A stretch of 64,000 bases of DNA. Source: Frondihabitans sp. PAMC 28766. Lineage in GTDB: Bacteria > Actinomycetota > Actinomycetes > Actinomycetales > Microbacteriaceae. Below, piece by piece: positions 38,456-47,913 of the stretch (position 1 is its first letter; each line of letters begins with the position of its first letter). Under the pieces are notes generated by a model. It was given only the letters and a program-made list of their open reading frames with translations. It did not search any database and was not told the origin of the DNA. A program made the translations under genes and the position numbers. The stretch covers positions 1,426,001-1,490,000 of the forward strand of contig NZ_CP014513.1 in assembly GCF_001577365.1 (NCBI RefSeq). Reading direction: 5' to 3'.

Positions 38456-39216
38456 TGCCGTACAGCGTCGTCCGTATCGACGACAGCGGGCCCCTGCGGG
38501 TGCTCACCCTGGACCGCCCGGCCGTGATGAATGCCGTCGATGCGGGTCTGAACGCCGAGCTCGAGCGGGCGGTCGACGATTTCGACGAGCGCGACGATCT
38601 TCGCGTGATGGTCGTGACGGGCGCCGGGGGCAACTTCTGCACCGGCCTCGACCTCAAGGCGTTCGCGGCGACGGGGGTCGTTCCCCGAGGCCGGCGCGGC
38701 TTCGGCGGCATGACCGCGATCCGCCCGTCGAAACCCGTCATCGCGGCCGTCGAGGGGTATGCCGTCGCGGGCGGTTTCGAGCTCGTCCTGGCCTGCGACC
38801 TCGTCGTCGCAGCGCGTGACGCGACCTTCGGGCTGCCCGAGGTGCGGTCCGGTCTCGTGGCGATCGGCGGCGGCGCACAACTGCTGCCACGGCGCATCCC
38901 TCGTGCCCGAGCCATGGACATCCTGCTGACCGGGCGATTCTTCACAGCGCCCGAGGCCGATGCCTGGGGCCTTCTCGCAGCCTTGGCCGAGCCGGGTCAG
39001 GCGCTCCTGCTCGCTCGCGAGTTCGCTGAGGCCATCGCTGCGAACTCGCCTCAGGCGATCGCGACGACGCGTGGGATCGTCGACGCGATCGAGCGTGCAG
39101 GTGTCGCCGGGCTCCTGCCGGCGGGTGACGACCTGACTCGCAGCGTGACGGATTCGGCGGATGCCCGTGAGGGGGCGGCTGCCTTCGCTGAGAAGCGCCG
39201 GCCGCACTGGAGCTGA
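38452..39216 (+). CDS. Enoyl-CoA hydratase/isomerase (crotonase) family protein
   Basis: 254 residues. Oxyanion-hole segments NFCTGLDLKAF and GYAVAGGFELVLACDL, and LPEVRSGLVAIGGGAQLLPRR, which retains the glutamate of true hydratases (PEV). It should hydrate a 2-enoyl-CoA or act as an isomerase. GTG at 38452 overlaps the epimerase stop, with an ATG as the second codon. Its end faces the leftward EtfAB operon. It may belong to the acyl-CoA locus by function although it is in a different transcript. Confidence 0.88.
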   Translation: MMPYSVVRIDDSGPLRVLTLDRPAVMNAVDAGLNAELERAVDDFDERDDLRVMVVTGAGGNFCTGLDLKAFAATGVVPRGRRGFGGMTAIRPSKPVIAAVEGYAVAGGFELVLACDLVVAARDATFGLPEVRSGLVAIGGGAQLLPRRIPRARAMDILLTGRFFTAPEADAWGLLAALAEPGQALLLAREFAEAIAANSPQAIATTRGIVDAIERAGVAGLLPAGDDLTRSVTDSADAREGAAAFAEKRRPHWS

Positions 39217-39252
39217 CGACGCCGCCCATCGTGGCCGGGACGACGCCCGAGC

Positions 39253-40176
39253 TCAGCGCGTGACCGATCCTGTCAACGACGCCAGCGACCGAAGCACGAT
39301 CGGCCGTGCCGCCATCCAGGCCGCCACTATGACCACCAACGACCCGGCGAAGAAGGCGAAGCCAACCCAGCTGTCGTCGTTGCGGCTCGCATACATGTGA
39401 TTGAGGTTGTTGAGGGCCCCGGTCGCGAACACGAGCGTCACGTGGACGATCACGAAGGCGACGAAGAAGATCATCGTCGGGTAGTGCGTCGCTCGCGCCC
39501 ACGCGAGGGGGAACGCCTTCGAGAGGCGCGGCGCGTTCTTCGGCCACGCCGGCGACATCCTGAGCCCGCTGAACAGCGCGACGGGTGCCGCGATGAAGAC
39601 GACCAGGAAGTAGCTCAGCACCTGCAGCGAGTTGTAGTTCGACCAGCCGTTCTCGGTCGGCCACTGGAGCGAGGCGTACTGCAGCAGGGCCGACACGGCG
39701 TTGGGGAAGACTCCCCACGAGGTCGGCACGATACGGGTCCACTGGCCGGTGCAGAAGACGAGCACCCAGAAGACGATGCCGTTGAGCACCCAGAGCACGT
39801 CGAAGCTGAGGTGCAGCCACAGGTTGATGCTGATGCGCGTCGGTGCGCCCTTCGTGCGGATCCGGCCGCGGTTGTTGCGCGTCCAGTACATGCCGGGCCG
39901 CTGCACCGTCCGGACCATCCACCCCGACCTCACCATGAAGACGAGGAAGAAGACGTTCAGACCATGCTGCCAGCCGACCCACGTGGGGAACCCGACCGGA
40001 GCGAACGACGGCAGCCGGCTCTCGCCCGGATAGCCCGCCAAGAAAGACTGCCCGGGCACACTCGCGCGGATGCCGCGAGCCGCGAGGACGAGAAGGGCGA
40101 GCCCGACGACGATCGCCGGCACGATCCAGACGAGCTTGAACCAGCGGTTCGAGGCCGTGCGGCTGACGCTCGTCAT
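39253..40176 (-). CDS. Di-heme cytochrome b-type membrane protein
   Basis: 307 residues with five to six membrane helices. Candidate heme-binding histidines sit in [30 protein letters not shown] and VIVHVTLVF, the layout of formate-dehydrogenase-gamma/cytochrome b561 subunits. Its ATG overlaps the etfA stop (ATGA). Because ETF normally passes electrons to a membrane quinone reductase and no ETF-QO gene is present here, this protein may serve as the membrane electron acceptor for EtfAB (inference). Confidence 0.8.
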   Translation of the reverse strand: MTSVSRTASNRWFKLVWIVPAIVVGLALLVLAARGIRASVPGQSFLAGYPGESRLPSFAPVGFPTWVGWQHGLNVFFLVFMVRSGWMVRTVQRPGMYWTRNNRGRIRTKGAPTRISINLWLHLSFDVLWVLNGIVFWVLVFCTGQWTRIVPTSWGVFPNAVSALLQYASLQWPTENGWSNYNSLQVLSYFLVVFIAAPVALFSGLRMSPAWPKNAPRLSKAFPLAWARATHYPTMIFFVAFVIVHVTLVFATGALNNLNHMYASRNDDSWVGFAFFAGSLVVIVAAWMAARPIVLRSLASLTGSVTR

Positions 40177-41144
40177 GCGCGGACGGCCGCGATCTCGTCG
40201 ATGACCTGCGGCACGATCGTGAAGAGATCGCCGACGATGCCGAAGTCGGCGATATCGAAGATGGGGGCATCGGGGTCGCTGTTGATGGCGACGATCGTCT
40301 TGGCCGTCTGCATGCCGGCCTTGTGCTGGATCGCCCCCGAGATCCCGAGAGCGACGTAGAGATCGGGAGAGATTGTCACGCCCGTCTGGCCGACCTGCGA
40401 GCTCTGCGGCACGAAGCCCGCGTCGACCGCCGCGCGCGAGGCGCCGACCGCCGCCCCGAGGGCGTCGGCCATCCGCTCGACGAGCTCGAAGCGGTCTTTC
40501 GACTGCAGCCCTCGGCCGCCCGAGACGACCCGGGCGGCGCCTCGCAGGTCGGGTCGCGACGACGTCTGCACGACCTCGTGCATGGCGTCGATCACGGTGG
40601 CCGCCTCGCCGTCGACGTCGACGGTGCCGGCGACGACCGTCGGCTCGACGGGCACGGGGTCGTCATCGGCTCCGTCCCGCCGGACGGTGGCGACCAGCGG
40701 GCCACCCTCGACGGTGCTCTCCACGGCGAAGGCCCCGCCGAACGCCGACGTGGTCGCGACGGCGGGGCCGGCGTCGACTCGGACGTCGACCGCGTCGACG
40801 ACGAGCGCCCCGCCCAACCGGATAGCCGTGCGGGCGGCGATCTCGCGCCCGGCGATCGAGTTGGCCACGAGCACGACATCGGCGGACACCTCGCGAGCCG
40901 CCGAGACGACTGCGGCGACCTGAGGGGTTGTCAGCCGTTCTCCGACGGCGTCGCTCTGGATCAGCCGGACGTCGGCGACACCGAGGCGACCCAGCTCCGC
41001 CACGATCTCAGGGTGCGCGGGCGCCCGCGTCACGACCACGGCCGAAGCCGTGCCGAGGCGGGTGGCCGTGGCGGCAAGCGGCGCGACCGTGTCCGACAAC
41101 TGCCCATCGGACGTCGTGTCGGCGAGGAAGAGGATGGAAGGCAT
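40173..41144 (-). CDS. etfA: Electron transfer flavoprotein, alpha subunit
   Basis: 323 residues. The C-terminal FAD domain is clear: [36 protein letters not shown] (in part), [38 protein letters not shown]. With EtfB it takes electrons from acyl-CoA dehydrogenases. ATG, nine bases after etfB; overlaps the cytochrome b gene. The N-terminal half is more divergent than in the housekeeping copy one expects elsewhere, so it is likely pathway-specific. Confidence 0.95.
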   Translation of the reverse strand: MPSILFLADTTSDGQLSDTVAPLAATATRLGTASAVVVTRAPAHPEIVAELGRLGVADVRLIQSDAVGERLTTPQVAAVVSAAREVSADVVLVANSIAGREIAARTAIRLGGALVVDAVDVRVDAGPAVATTSAFGGAFAVESTVEGGPLVATVRRDGADDDPVPVEPTVVAGTVDVDGEAATVIDAMHEVVQTSSRPDLRGAARVVSGGRGLQSKDRFELVERMADALGAAVGASRAAVDAGFVPQSSQVGQTGVTISPDLYVALGISGAIQHKAGMQTAKTIVAINSDPDAPIFDIADFGIVGDLFTIVPQVIDEIAAVRA

Positions 41145-41153
41145 CGGTGGCTC

Positions 41154-41921
41154 CTAGATCAGGTGTTCGTCGGACAGGAATGCGGCCAGCTCGTGCGCGG
41201 CCGAGCCGTCGTCGACGACCTTGCGGCCCGCCGTCCGTGCGGGCCGCTCGGCCGTCGACAGGACGACGGAGCGCGCTGCCGGCGAGCCGGACTCGCCGAG
41301 GTCGGAGAGCGCCCAGGTGTCCAGAGGCTTCTTCTTGGCTCGCATCGACCCCTTGAAGCCGGGGAATCGCGGCTCGGGCGAGCGCTCGGTGACGGAGGCG
41401 ACCGCAGGAAGCGAGGCGTGGACATCCTGCGTTCCCGCTTCGGTTCCGCGCTCGCCCGAGATGCCGTCCGCGGCGATGGCCAGCGAGTTGAGATAGGTGA
41501 CCTGCGGCACACCGAGGATCTCGGAGAGCATCGGGGCGATGGCACCGCCTCGGCCATCCGTCGACTCGTTGCCGGTGATCACGAGATCGAAGCCCGTTCG
41601 GCGGAGGGCGGCGGCCAGCACGGTGGCTGTCCGCACCATGTCGGAGCCGGCGAGCTCGTCGTCGAGCACGTGCACGGCGGTGTCGGCCCCCATGGCGAGA
41701 CCCTTGCGCAGCACGTCGGTCGCCTCCCGCGGGCCCATGGTCATCACGATGACGTCGGCGTCGTTCGCGTCTTTGTAGGCCAGAGCGGCCTCGAGTGCTC
41801 GCTCGCCCACCTCGTCGATGATGAGGTCGCTCGACGATCGGTCGAGGAGACCCGTCGAGAGGTCGAGGCGGCGTTCGCCCCAGGTGTCGAGAACCTGTTT
41901 CACGAGGACGACGATCTTCAC
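41154..41921 (-). CDS. etfB: Electron transfer flavoprotein, beta subunit
   Basis: 255 residues. KIVVLVKQVLDT start, IDEVGERALEAAL, and the ETF-beta signature region VITGNESTDGRGGAIAPMLSEILG (in part), GVPQVTYL, then RFPGFKGSMRAKKKP. GTG at 41921 overlaps the stop of the nitronate-monooxygenase-like gene (GTGA). It partners EtfA in the same operon. Confidence 0.95.
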   Translation of the reverse strand: MKIVVLVKQVLDTWGERRLDLSTGLLDRSSSDLIIDEVGERALEAALAYKDANDADVIVMTMGPREATDVLRKGLAMGADTAVHVLDDELAGSDMVRTATVLAAALRRTGFDLVITGNESTDGRGGAIAPMLSEILGVPQVTYLNSLAIAADGISGERGTEAGTQDVHASLPAVASVTERSPEPRFPGFKGSMRAKKKPLDTWALSDLGESGSPAARSVVLSTAERPARTAGRKVVDDGSAAHELAAFLSDEHLI

Positions 41922-42946
41922 AGTGCGCTGCCTTTCTCGGGGGATGCGGTGGAGGACGCCGTGGAGCCGACCGGATCGGCGATCGCACGGACGAGGCGTT
42001 GACGGATGACGGATTCGGCATCGCCCACGATTCGGTCGATGAGTTCGGCGCAGGTCGGCACGTCGTCGATCAGCGCCTGCGAGAGTCCGGCCCACCAGAC
42101 GCCGGCCTCGAGGTCGCCTGTCTCGTAGACCGTCCGCCCGCGGCGCCCGGCGACGAGGTCGCGGACGGCGGCGAAGTCGCCTCCGGACGCCAGGATCGCG
42201 ACGACCTCGTCCGACACCGAGTTGCGCGAGACACGCGCCGTGTTGCGCAGCGGGCGGAAGATCAGGTTGGTCTGGAGCTCGTCGCGGGCCACCAGCTCGT
42301 TCTTGACATTCTCGTGAATGGGCGTCTCGACGGTGGCCATGAAGCGCGTCGCCATGAGGACGCCGTCGGCCCCGAGCGCGAGGGCGGCGGCGAGCCCGGC
42401 TCCTGTCGCGACGCCACCGGCGGCGAGGAGGGGGATCTCGACCTGGCGGGCCACGGCGGCCAGCAGCACGAACAGGGGCACGTCGAGCTCGCCGGGATGC
42501 CCGGCCGCCTCGAAGCCGATCACCGCAACGGCATCGGCTCCGGCCTCGGCGGCCTTGACGGCGTGGCGCACGCTCGTCGCCTTGTGCACGACCTTGAGGC
42601 CGGCGTCGTGATAGGTGTCGACGAACAATGCCGGGTTCGACCCGGAGGTCTCGACGACTGCGACGCCGCCGTCGATGATGACGCGCTGGTAGTCGGCGTA
42701 CGGCGGCGGGCTGATCGAGGGCAGCGTCGTCAGGTTGACCGCGAAGGGCCGATCGGTCAGGTCGTGGCAGCGTGCGATCTCGTCCGCGAGGAGTTCGGGG
42801 GTCGCGAACGTGAGGGCGGTGATCGTGCCGAGCCCGCCGGCGTTCGACACGGCAGCGGCGAGATCGGCGTTGCCGATCCACTGCATGCCCCCTTGCATGA
42901 TCGGCGCGCGGACGCCGAATCCATCGGTGAATCTCGTCTTCACCAT
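41918..42946 (-). CDS. Nitronate monooxygenase/2-nitropropane-dioxygenase-like flavoprotein
   Basis: 342 residues, FMN TIM barrel. APIMQGGMQWIGNADLAAAVSNAGGLG at the N terminus (in part), the phosphate-binding LAAGGVATGAGLAAALALGADGV, and GFEAAGHPGE with the conserved His. Family members oxidise nitronates, but some are enoyl reductase- or 2-nitropropane-like enzymes of unknown role in CoA-ester clusters. First gene of the leftward operon, 67 bases from the 26-bp palindrome. Coupling to EtfBA suggests an acyl-CoA redox role (inference). Confidence 0.88.
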   Translation of the reverse strand: MVKTRFTDGFGVRAPIMQGGMQWIGNADLAAAVSNAGGLGTITALTFATPELLADEIARCHDLTDRPFAVNLTTLPSISPPPYADYQRVIIDGGVAVVETSGSNPALFVDTYHDAGLKVVHKATSVRHAVKAAEAGADAVAVIGFEAAGHPGELDVPLFVLLAAVARQVEIPLLAAGGVATGAGLAAALALGADGVLMATRFMATVETPIHENVKNELVARDELQTNLIFRPLRNTARVSRNSVSDEVVAILASGGDFAAVRDLVAGRRGRTVYETGDLEAGVWWAGLSQALIDDVPTCAELIDRIVGDAESVIRQRLVRAIADPVGSTASSTASPEKGSAL

Positions 42947-43013
42947 CGAAGAATCCCTTCCCGGTTCCCGGCGTGCCTCGTTGCAGGCCGGGGAAGATCG
43001 TTCATCGGGAATC

Positions 43014-43039
43014 TTGACTTACGAGCGTTCGTAAGTCAA
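43014..43039. promoter_or_regulatory. 26-bp palindromic operator between the two catabolic operons
   Basis: Perfect 11-bp arms TTGACTTACGA and TCGTAAGTCAA with a GCGT spacer, in the gap between the nitronate-monooxygenase gene and the cyclase gene; it ends 12 bases before the cyclase ATG. Size and symmetry fit a TetR dimer pair; the TetR protein at 48625 in the rightward operon is the natural candidate. Confidence 0.8.
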
Positions 43040-43051
43040 TCTGTCTCCGTG

Positions 43052-43981
43052 ATGAACGATGATGTTCCGGCCTACGACGAGCTGCCCCGGCTCGATCGTC
43101 TCGACATGGCCTACTCGTGGCGCTTCTTCGGCGAGGGCGACCAGCTGGGCGCCCTCAACTACCTGACGCCCGATGTCGTCGCCGCCGCTGGGCGCAGCAT
43201 CGTCTCTGGTGTGACCATCGGCCTCAGCCTCCCCGTCGACGAGCCGAACCCCCCGCTCTTCGGCCGCCAGCCCATTCGCCACGACCACTTCGAAGTCGAC
43301 CGGAACACGTGGGACGACAAGATCGACAACTACTTCCCTCAGGGCTCGACGCAGTGGGACGGCTTCGGCCACGTCCGCGCTCGCGAGTTCGGCTTCTACG
43401 GCGGTGTCCTCGACACGAGCGACCCCCGGCAGACGGGGCTGGGCATCGAGGTGTGGGCTCGGCGCGGCATCGCCGGTCGAGGCGTCCTGCTCGACGTGGC
43501 CGCGCACCTCGAGTCGCAGGGGTCGAGCATCCCGGTCGACGAGGAGTTCGTCATCACGCCCGAACTGCTCGTCGAGGTCGCCGAAGCCGAGGGCGTCACC
43601 GTGCATCGCGGTGACATCGTGCTCGTCCGCACCGGCTGGCCCGCGGCGTACGCGAGTCGGCCGGCCGATGCCGAACCGGTCACCAGGATCCCCGGAATAC
43701 ACGCCGGCGAAGCCACCGCTCGTCTGCTGTGGAACTGGAACGTCGCGGCCATCGCCACCGACACCCCCGCAGTCGAACCCGTTCCCGGAGACCCCGCGGT
43801 CGGATCGCTGCACCGCCGTCTGCTGCCTCTGCTCGGCATCCCGCTCGGAGAGCTGTTCGACCTCGAACGCCTCTCGACCGCCTGCCGGGAAGCCGCCAGG
43901 CACACCTTCTTCATCGCCTCCGCACCACTGAATCTCAGCGGTTCGGCCGGCTCCCCGGGAAACGCGATCGCGATTCTCTGA
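43052..43981 (+). CDS. Cyclase-family metal-dependent hydrolase (kynurenine-formamidase-like)
   Basis: 309 residues of the cyclase/KynB superfamily. The metal motif HxGTHxDxxxH appears as TQWDGFGHV, and a C-terminal segment reads AAIATDTPAVEPVP (Asp/Glu pair), GIPLGELFDLERL. The substitution of the first His by Gln (QWD) is a known subtype. It would hydrolyse an amide, lactone or cyclic acid, so it could open a ring. First gene of the rightward operon; no clear Shine-Dalgarno, and ATG very near the operator suggests a short or leaderless transcript. GTG one codon upstream is possible. Confidence 0.85.
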   Translation: MNDDVPAYDELPRLDRLDMAYSWRFFGEGDQLGALNYLTPDVVAAAGRSIVSGVTIGLSLPVDEPNPPLFGRQPIRHDHFEVDRNTWDDKIDNYFPQGSTQWDGFGHVRAREFGFYGGVLDTSDPRQTGLGIEVWARRGIAGRGVLLDVAAHLESQGSSIPVDEEFVITPELLVEVAEAEGVTVHRGDIVLVRTGWPAAYASRPADAEPVTRIPGIHAGEATARLLWNWNVAAIATDTPAVEPVPGDPAVGSLHRRLLPLLGIPLGELFDLERLSTACREAARHTFFIASAPLNLSGSAGSPGNAIAIL

Positions 43982-44012
43982 AGCACCGCAAACACAGTGA
44001 GGAATCAATTCA

Positions 44013-45242
44013 ATGAAGAATTTTCCAGCCAAACCGGTTCTCGCACTCGGGGCCGTCATCGCCTGCGTGATCGCGCTGAGCGGCTGCTCGAACGGATCAG
44101 GGGGCAGCGGGTCGAACTCCGGACCCATCACGATCGGCGTGGTCGGCCCGCAGACCGGCCCGCTGGCCGAGATCGGCCAGAACCAGGTCGCCGGCGCCGA
44201 GGTGGCCGCCGCTGAGATCAACAAGGCCGGTGGCGTTCTCGGCCGGAAGATCAAGATCGTCAACAAAGACGAGCAGCAGACGCCGCAGACGGCTGCCACC
44301 GCGGTTCGCGACCTCTCGAACAGCGGCGTGCACCTCGTCGTCGGAATGCTCGACAGCGCAGGATGCCTCGCCGTCGCGCCGACCCTGCCGAGTCTCAGCG
44401 TCGCGCTGGTCGACACCGGCTGCACCAACGACGGCCTCACCGGGCAGAACGGCAAGGCGGCGCCCTACGCGAACGTCTTCCGCACCAGCACCGACGACGA
44501 CGATCTCGTGATCAACCTCGCGAAGACCATCGCGAAGAAGTTCCCGTCGGTCACGAACTACTCGGCCTTCGGGTACAACTACATCACCGGCACGTCGCAG
44601 TGGGCGCTCTACCAGAGCTCCCTCAAGAAGGACGGCGTGCCGCTGAAGGTCACGAGCAGCACGTTCGTGCCGATCGCGCAGTCCGACTTCAGCCTCCAGG
44701 TGCAGTCGCTGATCGGCAAGGTGGGAACCCCCAAGACGAGCGCCCTCTACCTCGGCACCTTCGGCAGCGGCACCGGCACCTTCCTCAAGCAGTCGCAGTC
44801 CTACGACATCTCGAAGAAATTCGCGGTGATCCTGCAGCCCGGCGGCTACTACCCGGTGGCCCGCACGCTGAACGGTCTCGCGCCGAACGTGTGGAACGCC
44901 TACGACTACAACTACAAGGCGTTCCCGTCGAAGGCGAACACGCAGTTCGTGAACGACTACAAGGCCAAGACCGGCAAGCTGCCCATCGACTGGAGCTACG
45001 ACTCGTGGGTCGGCGTCAAGGCCATGGCCGCCGCCATCAAGAAGGCCGGCACCGACGACTACGCAAAGGTGCTCGCGACGCTTCCGGGCCTCAGCTTCAC
45101 GACCCTGTCGGGCACGCTGACGATCAACAAGACGACTCACCAGGCCGACGCGCCCGTCGTGGTCACCAACTCCGTCGGCGACACCAAGAGCCCCGAGAAC
45201 GTCAAGATCCTCAGCACGACCGTCGTGAAGACGGGGCACTGA
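44013..45242 (+). CDS. Liv-type ABC transporter substrate-binding lipoprotein
   Basis: 409 residues. Lipoprotein signal with lipobox LSGC (Cys near residue 29), then a periplasmic-binding-protein type I fold: ITIGVVGPQTGPLAEIGQNQ, GAEVAAAEINKAGGVLGRKIKIV (in part). Related systems import branched amino acids, short amides, or aromatic and alicyclic acids; the ligand cannot be read from sequence. ATG with GAGGAA. Followed two bases later by livH. Confidence 0.93.
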   Translation: MKNFPAKPVLALGAVIACVIALSGCSNGSGGSGSNSGPITIGVVGPQTGPLAEIGQNQVAGAEVAAAEINKAGGVLGRKIKIVNKDEQQTPQTAATAVRDLSNSGVHLVVGMLDSAGCLAVAPTLPSLSVALVDTGCTNDGLTGQNGKAAPYANVFRTSTDDDDLVINLAKTIAKKFPSVTNYSAFGYNYITGTSQWALYQSSLKKDGVPLKVTSSTFVPIAQSDFSLQVQSLIGKVGTPKTSALYLGTFGSGTGTFLKQSQSYDISKKFAVILQPGGYYPVARTLNGLAPNVWNAYDYNYKAFPSKANTQFVNDYKAKTGKLPIDWSYDSWVGVKAMAAAIKKAGTDDYAKVLATLPGLSFTTLSGTLTINKTTHQADAPVVVTNSVGDTKSPENVKILSTTVVKTGH

Positions 45243-45243
45243 C

Positions 45244-46131
45244 ATGACAGAGCTGATCTCGACCCTGGTGAGCGGCATCGCCTTCGGTGTGCCCCTCTTC
45301 CTGGTCGCCAGCGGGCTCACGTTGATCTACGGAGTGCTCGGGGTCTTGAACTTCGCCCACGGCTCGCTCTTCGCCGTCGGTGCGCTCGTCGCCACCTCGG
45401 TGATCGGCACGGTGTTCCCGTCGATCCCCGTCTTCATCGGCGCGGCGCTCGTGGGAGCCGTCGTGGTCGGCGTGCTCGGCCTGGTGGTTGAGCGCACCGT
45501 GGTCAGGCGCCTCTACCGCGGCGACCACATCACGATGCTCCTCGCGACGTTCGCGATCCTGCTGATCGTCGAAGGCGCCGCCGAGCTGATCTGGGGCGAC
45601 AGCCCTGCGACGGTCAACCAGCCCAAGCCGCTGAGCGGCAATGTCGAGGTGCTCGGGGCCGCGCTGCCGGCGTACTCGATCCTGCTCGTCGTCATCGGCG
45701 CGGTGTTCGCCGTCGGGCTGTATCTCCTGCTCAACCGAAGCCGCTTCGGTCGCGACGTCAAGGCCATCGCCCAGGACCAGGTGATGGGCGAGGCCGTGGG
45801 TCTCAACACCAAGCGCGTCATGCTGTTGGTGTTCGGCCTGGGGAGCGCTCTGGCGGGGCTGGCCGGCGTGCTCATCGCGCCGACGGTCTCGGTCTCGGCC
45901 AACCTCGGCGACTCGTACATCCTCGAGAGCTTCGCGGTCGTCATCATCGGAGGCCTCGGCTCGATCACGGGCTCGTTGATCGCCTCGATCCTGGTCGGCA
46001 TCACGGAGGCCCTGGCCGTGGCGTACTTCCCCTTCCTCAGCGGCTTCACGTTCTACATCCTCGTGGCCGTCATCCTGCTGGTGCGCCCCCGCGGGCTCCT
46101 CGGCAACGCCCGGATCGGAGCCGCCGCGTGA
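45244..46131 (+). CDS. livH: Liv-type ABC transporter permease (LivH family)
   Basis: 295 residues, eight or so membrane helices. GIAFGVPLFLVASGLTLIYGVLGVLNFAHGS at the start (in part) and the EAA-like cytoplasmic loop GRDVKAIAQDQVMGEAVGLNTKRV identify the LivH branch. With LivM it forms the membrane channel. Its stop overlaps the GTG of livM. Confidence 0.94.
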   Translation: MTELISTLVSGIAFGVPLFLVASGLTLIYGVLGVLNFAHGSLFAVGALVATSVIGTVFPSIPVFIGAALVGAVVVGVLGLVVERTVVRRLYRGDHITMLLATFAILLIVEGAAELIWGDSPATVNQPKPLSGNVEVLGAALPAYSILLVVIGAVFAVGLYLLLNRSRFGRDVKAIAQDQVMGEAVGLNTKRVMLLVFGLGSALAGLAGVLIAPTVSVSANLGDSYILESFAVVIIGGLGSITGSLIASILVGITEALAVAYFPFLSGFTFYILVAVILLVRPRGLLGNARIGAAA

Positions 46132-47161
46132 CGACCAAGACCGCTCCCGGCACCGTGCTCTCGCCCCGCCCCGCCCCGAAAGCCCTGGCCGGCCGACGCA
46201 CCTGGGACATCCGCCCGATCTACGAACCGGCGATCTTCGCGGTCGTCCTGTCGATCGGCTACTTCATCCTCCCGTCGAGCTGGCAGTACACGCTGACGAT
46301 CGGCGTGATCTACTCGCTGCTCGCGACGAGCCTCGGAATCCTCTTCGGATGGACCGGCACCTACACGTTCGGGCACGCCGCGTTCTTCGGGATGGGCGCC
46401 TACGCGACAGCACTGCTGCGCACCGAGTCGTGGGACGCCCTGATCTTTTTGGGGGCGTCGGCGGTCGTCGCCGCGATCGCGGCTGTGGTGATCGGGTTGC
46501 TCGGCGGGCGGCTCGTCAAGGTCGAGTTCGCCATGCTGACCATGATCGTGGGCAGATCGCCTACCTCCTTACCTATAAGATCGGGCCCCTCGGCGGCGAC
46601 AACGGTCTGGTCGGGATCACGCGCGGGTCGGTGTTCGGCTTCAACATCGCGTCGAACAACGACTTCTGGATCTACACGATCGTGGTGATCGCCGTCGTGA
46701 TGGGTGTGCTCCGCCGCATCAACCTGTCGTCGTTCGGGGCGAGTCTCAACGCCATCCGCGACGACCCGGTGAAGGCGGCCTCCATCGGGCTGCCGGTCAA
46801 GGGGCTGCGACTCGCCGCATTCACACTCTCCGGGGCGGTCGCGGGCCTGGCCGGGGCGCTCTTCGCCCAGCAGGGCGGAATCGTCACACCCGACACCCTG
46901 TCGTTCACATTCAGCGGTCAGATCATCATCATGGCGCTGCTCGGCGGCATGTACCGGTTCTGGGGGCCGGCCATCGGCGCACTGATCTTCCAGCTGCTCA
47001 GCACGGCCGTTTTCGGGAACTCGTCGAACGGCACGCTCTACCTGGGCATCATCCTGCTGGTAGTCGTGCTCGTCTTCCCGAAGGGCGTGCTGGGTCTCCT
47101 CGAGCGACTCACCAACCGGTTCCCCGTTCTCGCGCGACTACCCCGAGGGAGGAGACGATGA
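46128..47161 (+). pseudogene. livM: Liv-type ABC transporter permease (LivM family), frame broken once
   Basis: GTG start overlaps the livH stop. The N-terminal part (SIGYFILPSSWQYTLTIGVIY, LLATSLGILFGWTGTYTFGHAAFFGMGAYATALL, in part) and the C-terminal part (IAYLLTYKIGPLGGDNGLVG, LNAIRDDPVKAASIGLPVK) lie in different frames. One extra G in the GGG run at 46550-46552 gives FAMLTMIVGQIAYLL and a continuous protein of about 344 residues. All flanking transporter genes are intact, so consensus error is more likely than loss. Its end overlaps livG (ATGA). Confidence 0.88.
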
Positions 47162-47913
47162 TCGCCCTCGACCTCGTCGGAATCGATAAGAACTACGGCG
47201 GCCCGCCCGTCGTGCAAGACGTCTCGCTCTCGATCGAGGCGGGCGAGACCGTCGCCATCATCGGCCCTAACGGCGCCGGCAAGACGACCCTCTTCGGGGT
47301 GATGGCCGGTGAGACCCGCGCGACGAAGGGTCGGGTGTCGCTCTTCGGCAAAGACGTGACCCGCGCCGGTGCCCGGCACCTCGCCGAGCAGGGGGTCGCC
47401 CGCACCTTCCAGGTCGCGCGGTACTTCCTCGAGAAGACCGTCGAGGAGAACGTCGTCATCGCCCGTCTGGCGCACCAGTCGCGCTACCGCAACCTCGTCT
47501 CGAAGTCGCCGCGAGCCGACGACACTGTCGACCGCGCGCTCGAAGCGGTCGGGCTCACCTCGGCCCGGAGACGACATTCGGCCGCCCTCTCGCACGGTGA
47601 CCGGAAGAGCCTCGAGATCGCGATGGCGCTCGCGCAGGACCCCTCCGTGCTACTCCTCGACGAGCCCACGGCCGGCATGGGCGCCGAAGACATCCCCGGC
47701 ACGATCCAGCTGCTGAAGGACCTCCGCACCTCGAGGCCCGACATGACCTGCGTGATCACTGCCCATGACATGAACGTCGTCTTCGCGCTCGCCGACAAGG
47801 TCGTGCTGCTCGCCAACGGGCGCATCGCGATGCAGGGCCTGCCCTTCGAGGTGCGCGACGCCCCGCTCACCCGGGAGATCTACCTCGGCAATTCGTATCG
47901 GGAGGACAGATGA
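47158..47913 (+). CDS. livG: Liv-type ABC transporter ATP-binding protein (LivG family)
   Basis: 251 residues. Walker A IIGPNGAGKTTLFG, a degenerate signature LSHGDRKSLEIAMAL in place of LSGG, Walker B VLLLDEPTAGM, and H-loop ITAHDMNVVF. LSHG is normal for LivG. It powers import with LivF. Starts and ends in ATGA overlaps. Confidence 0.95.
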   Translation: MIALDLVGIDKNYGGPPVVQDVSLSIEAGETVAIIGPNGAGKTTLFGVMAGETRATKGRVSLFGKDVTRAGARHLAEQGVARTFQVARYFLEKTVEENVVIARLAHQSRYRNLVSKSPRADDTVDRALEAVGLTSARRRHSAALSHGDRKSLEIAMALAQDPSVLLLDEPTAGMGAEDIPGTIQLLKDLRTSRPDMTCVITAHDMNVVFALADKVVLLANGRIAMQGLPFEVRDAPLTREIYLGNSYREDR

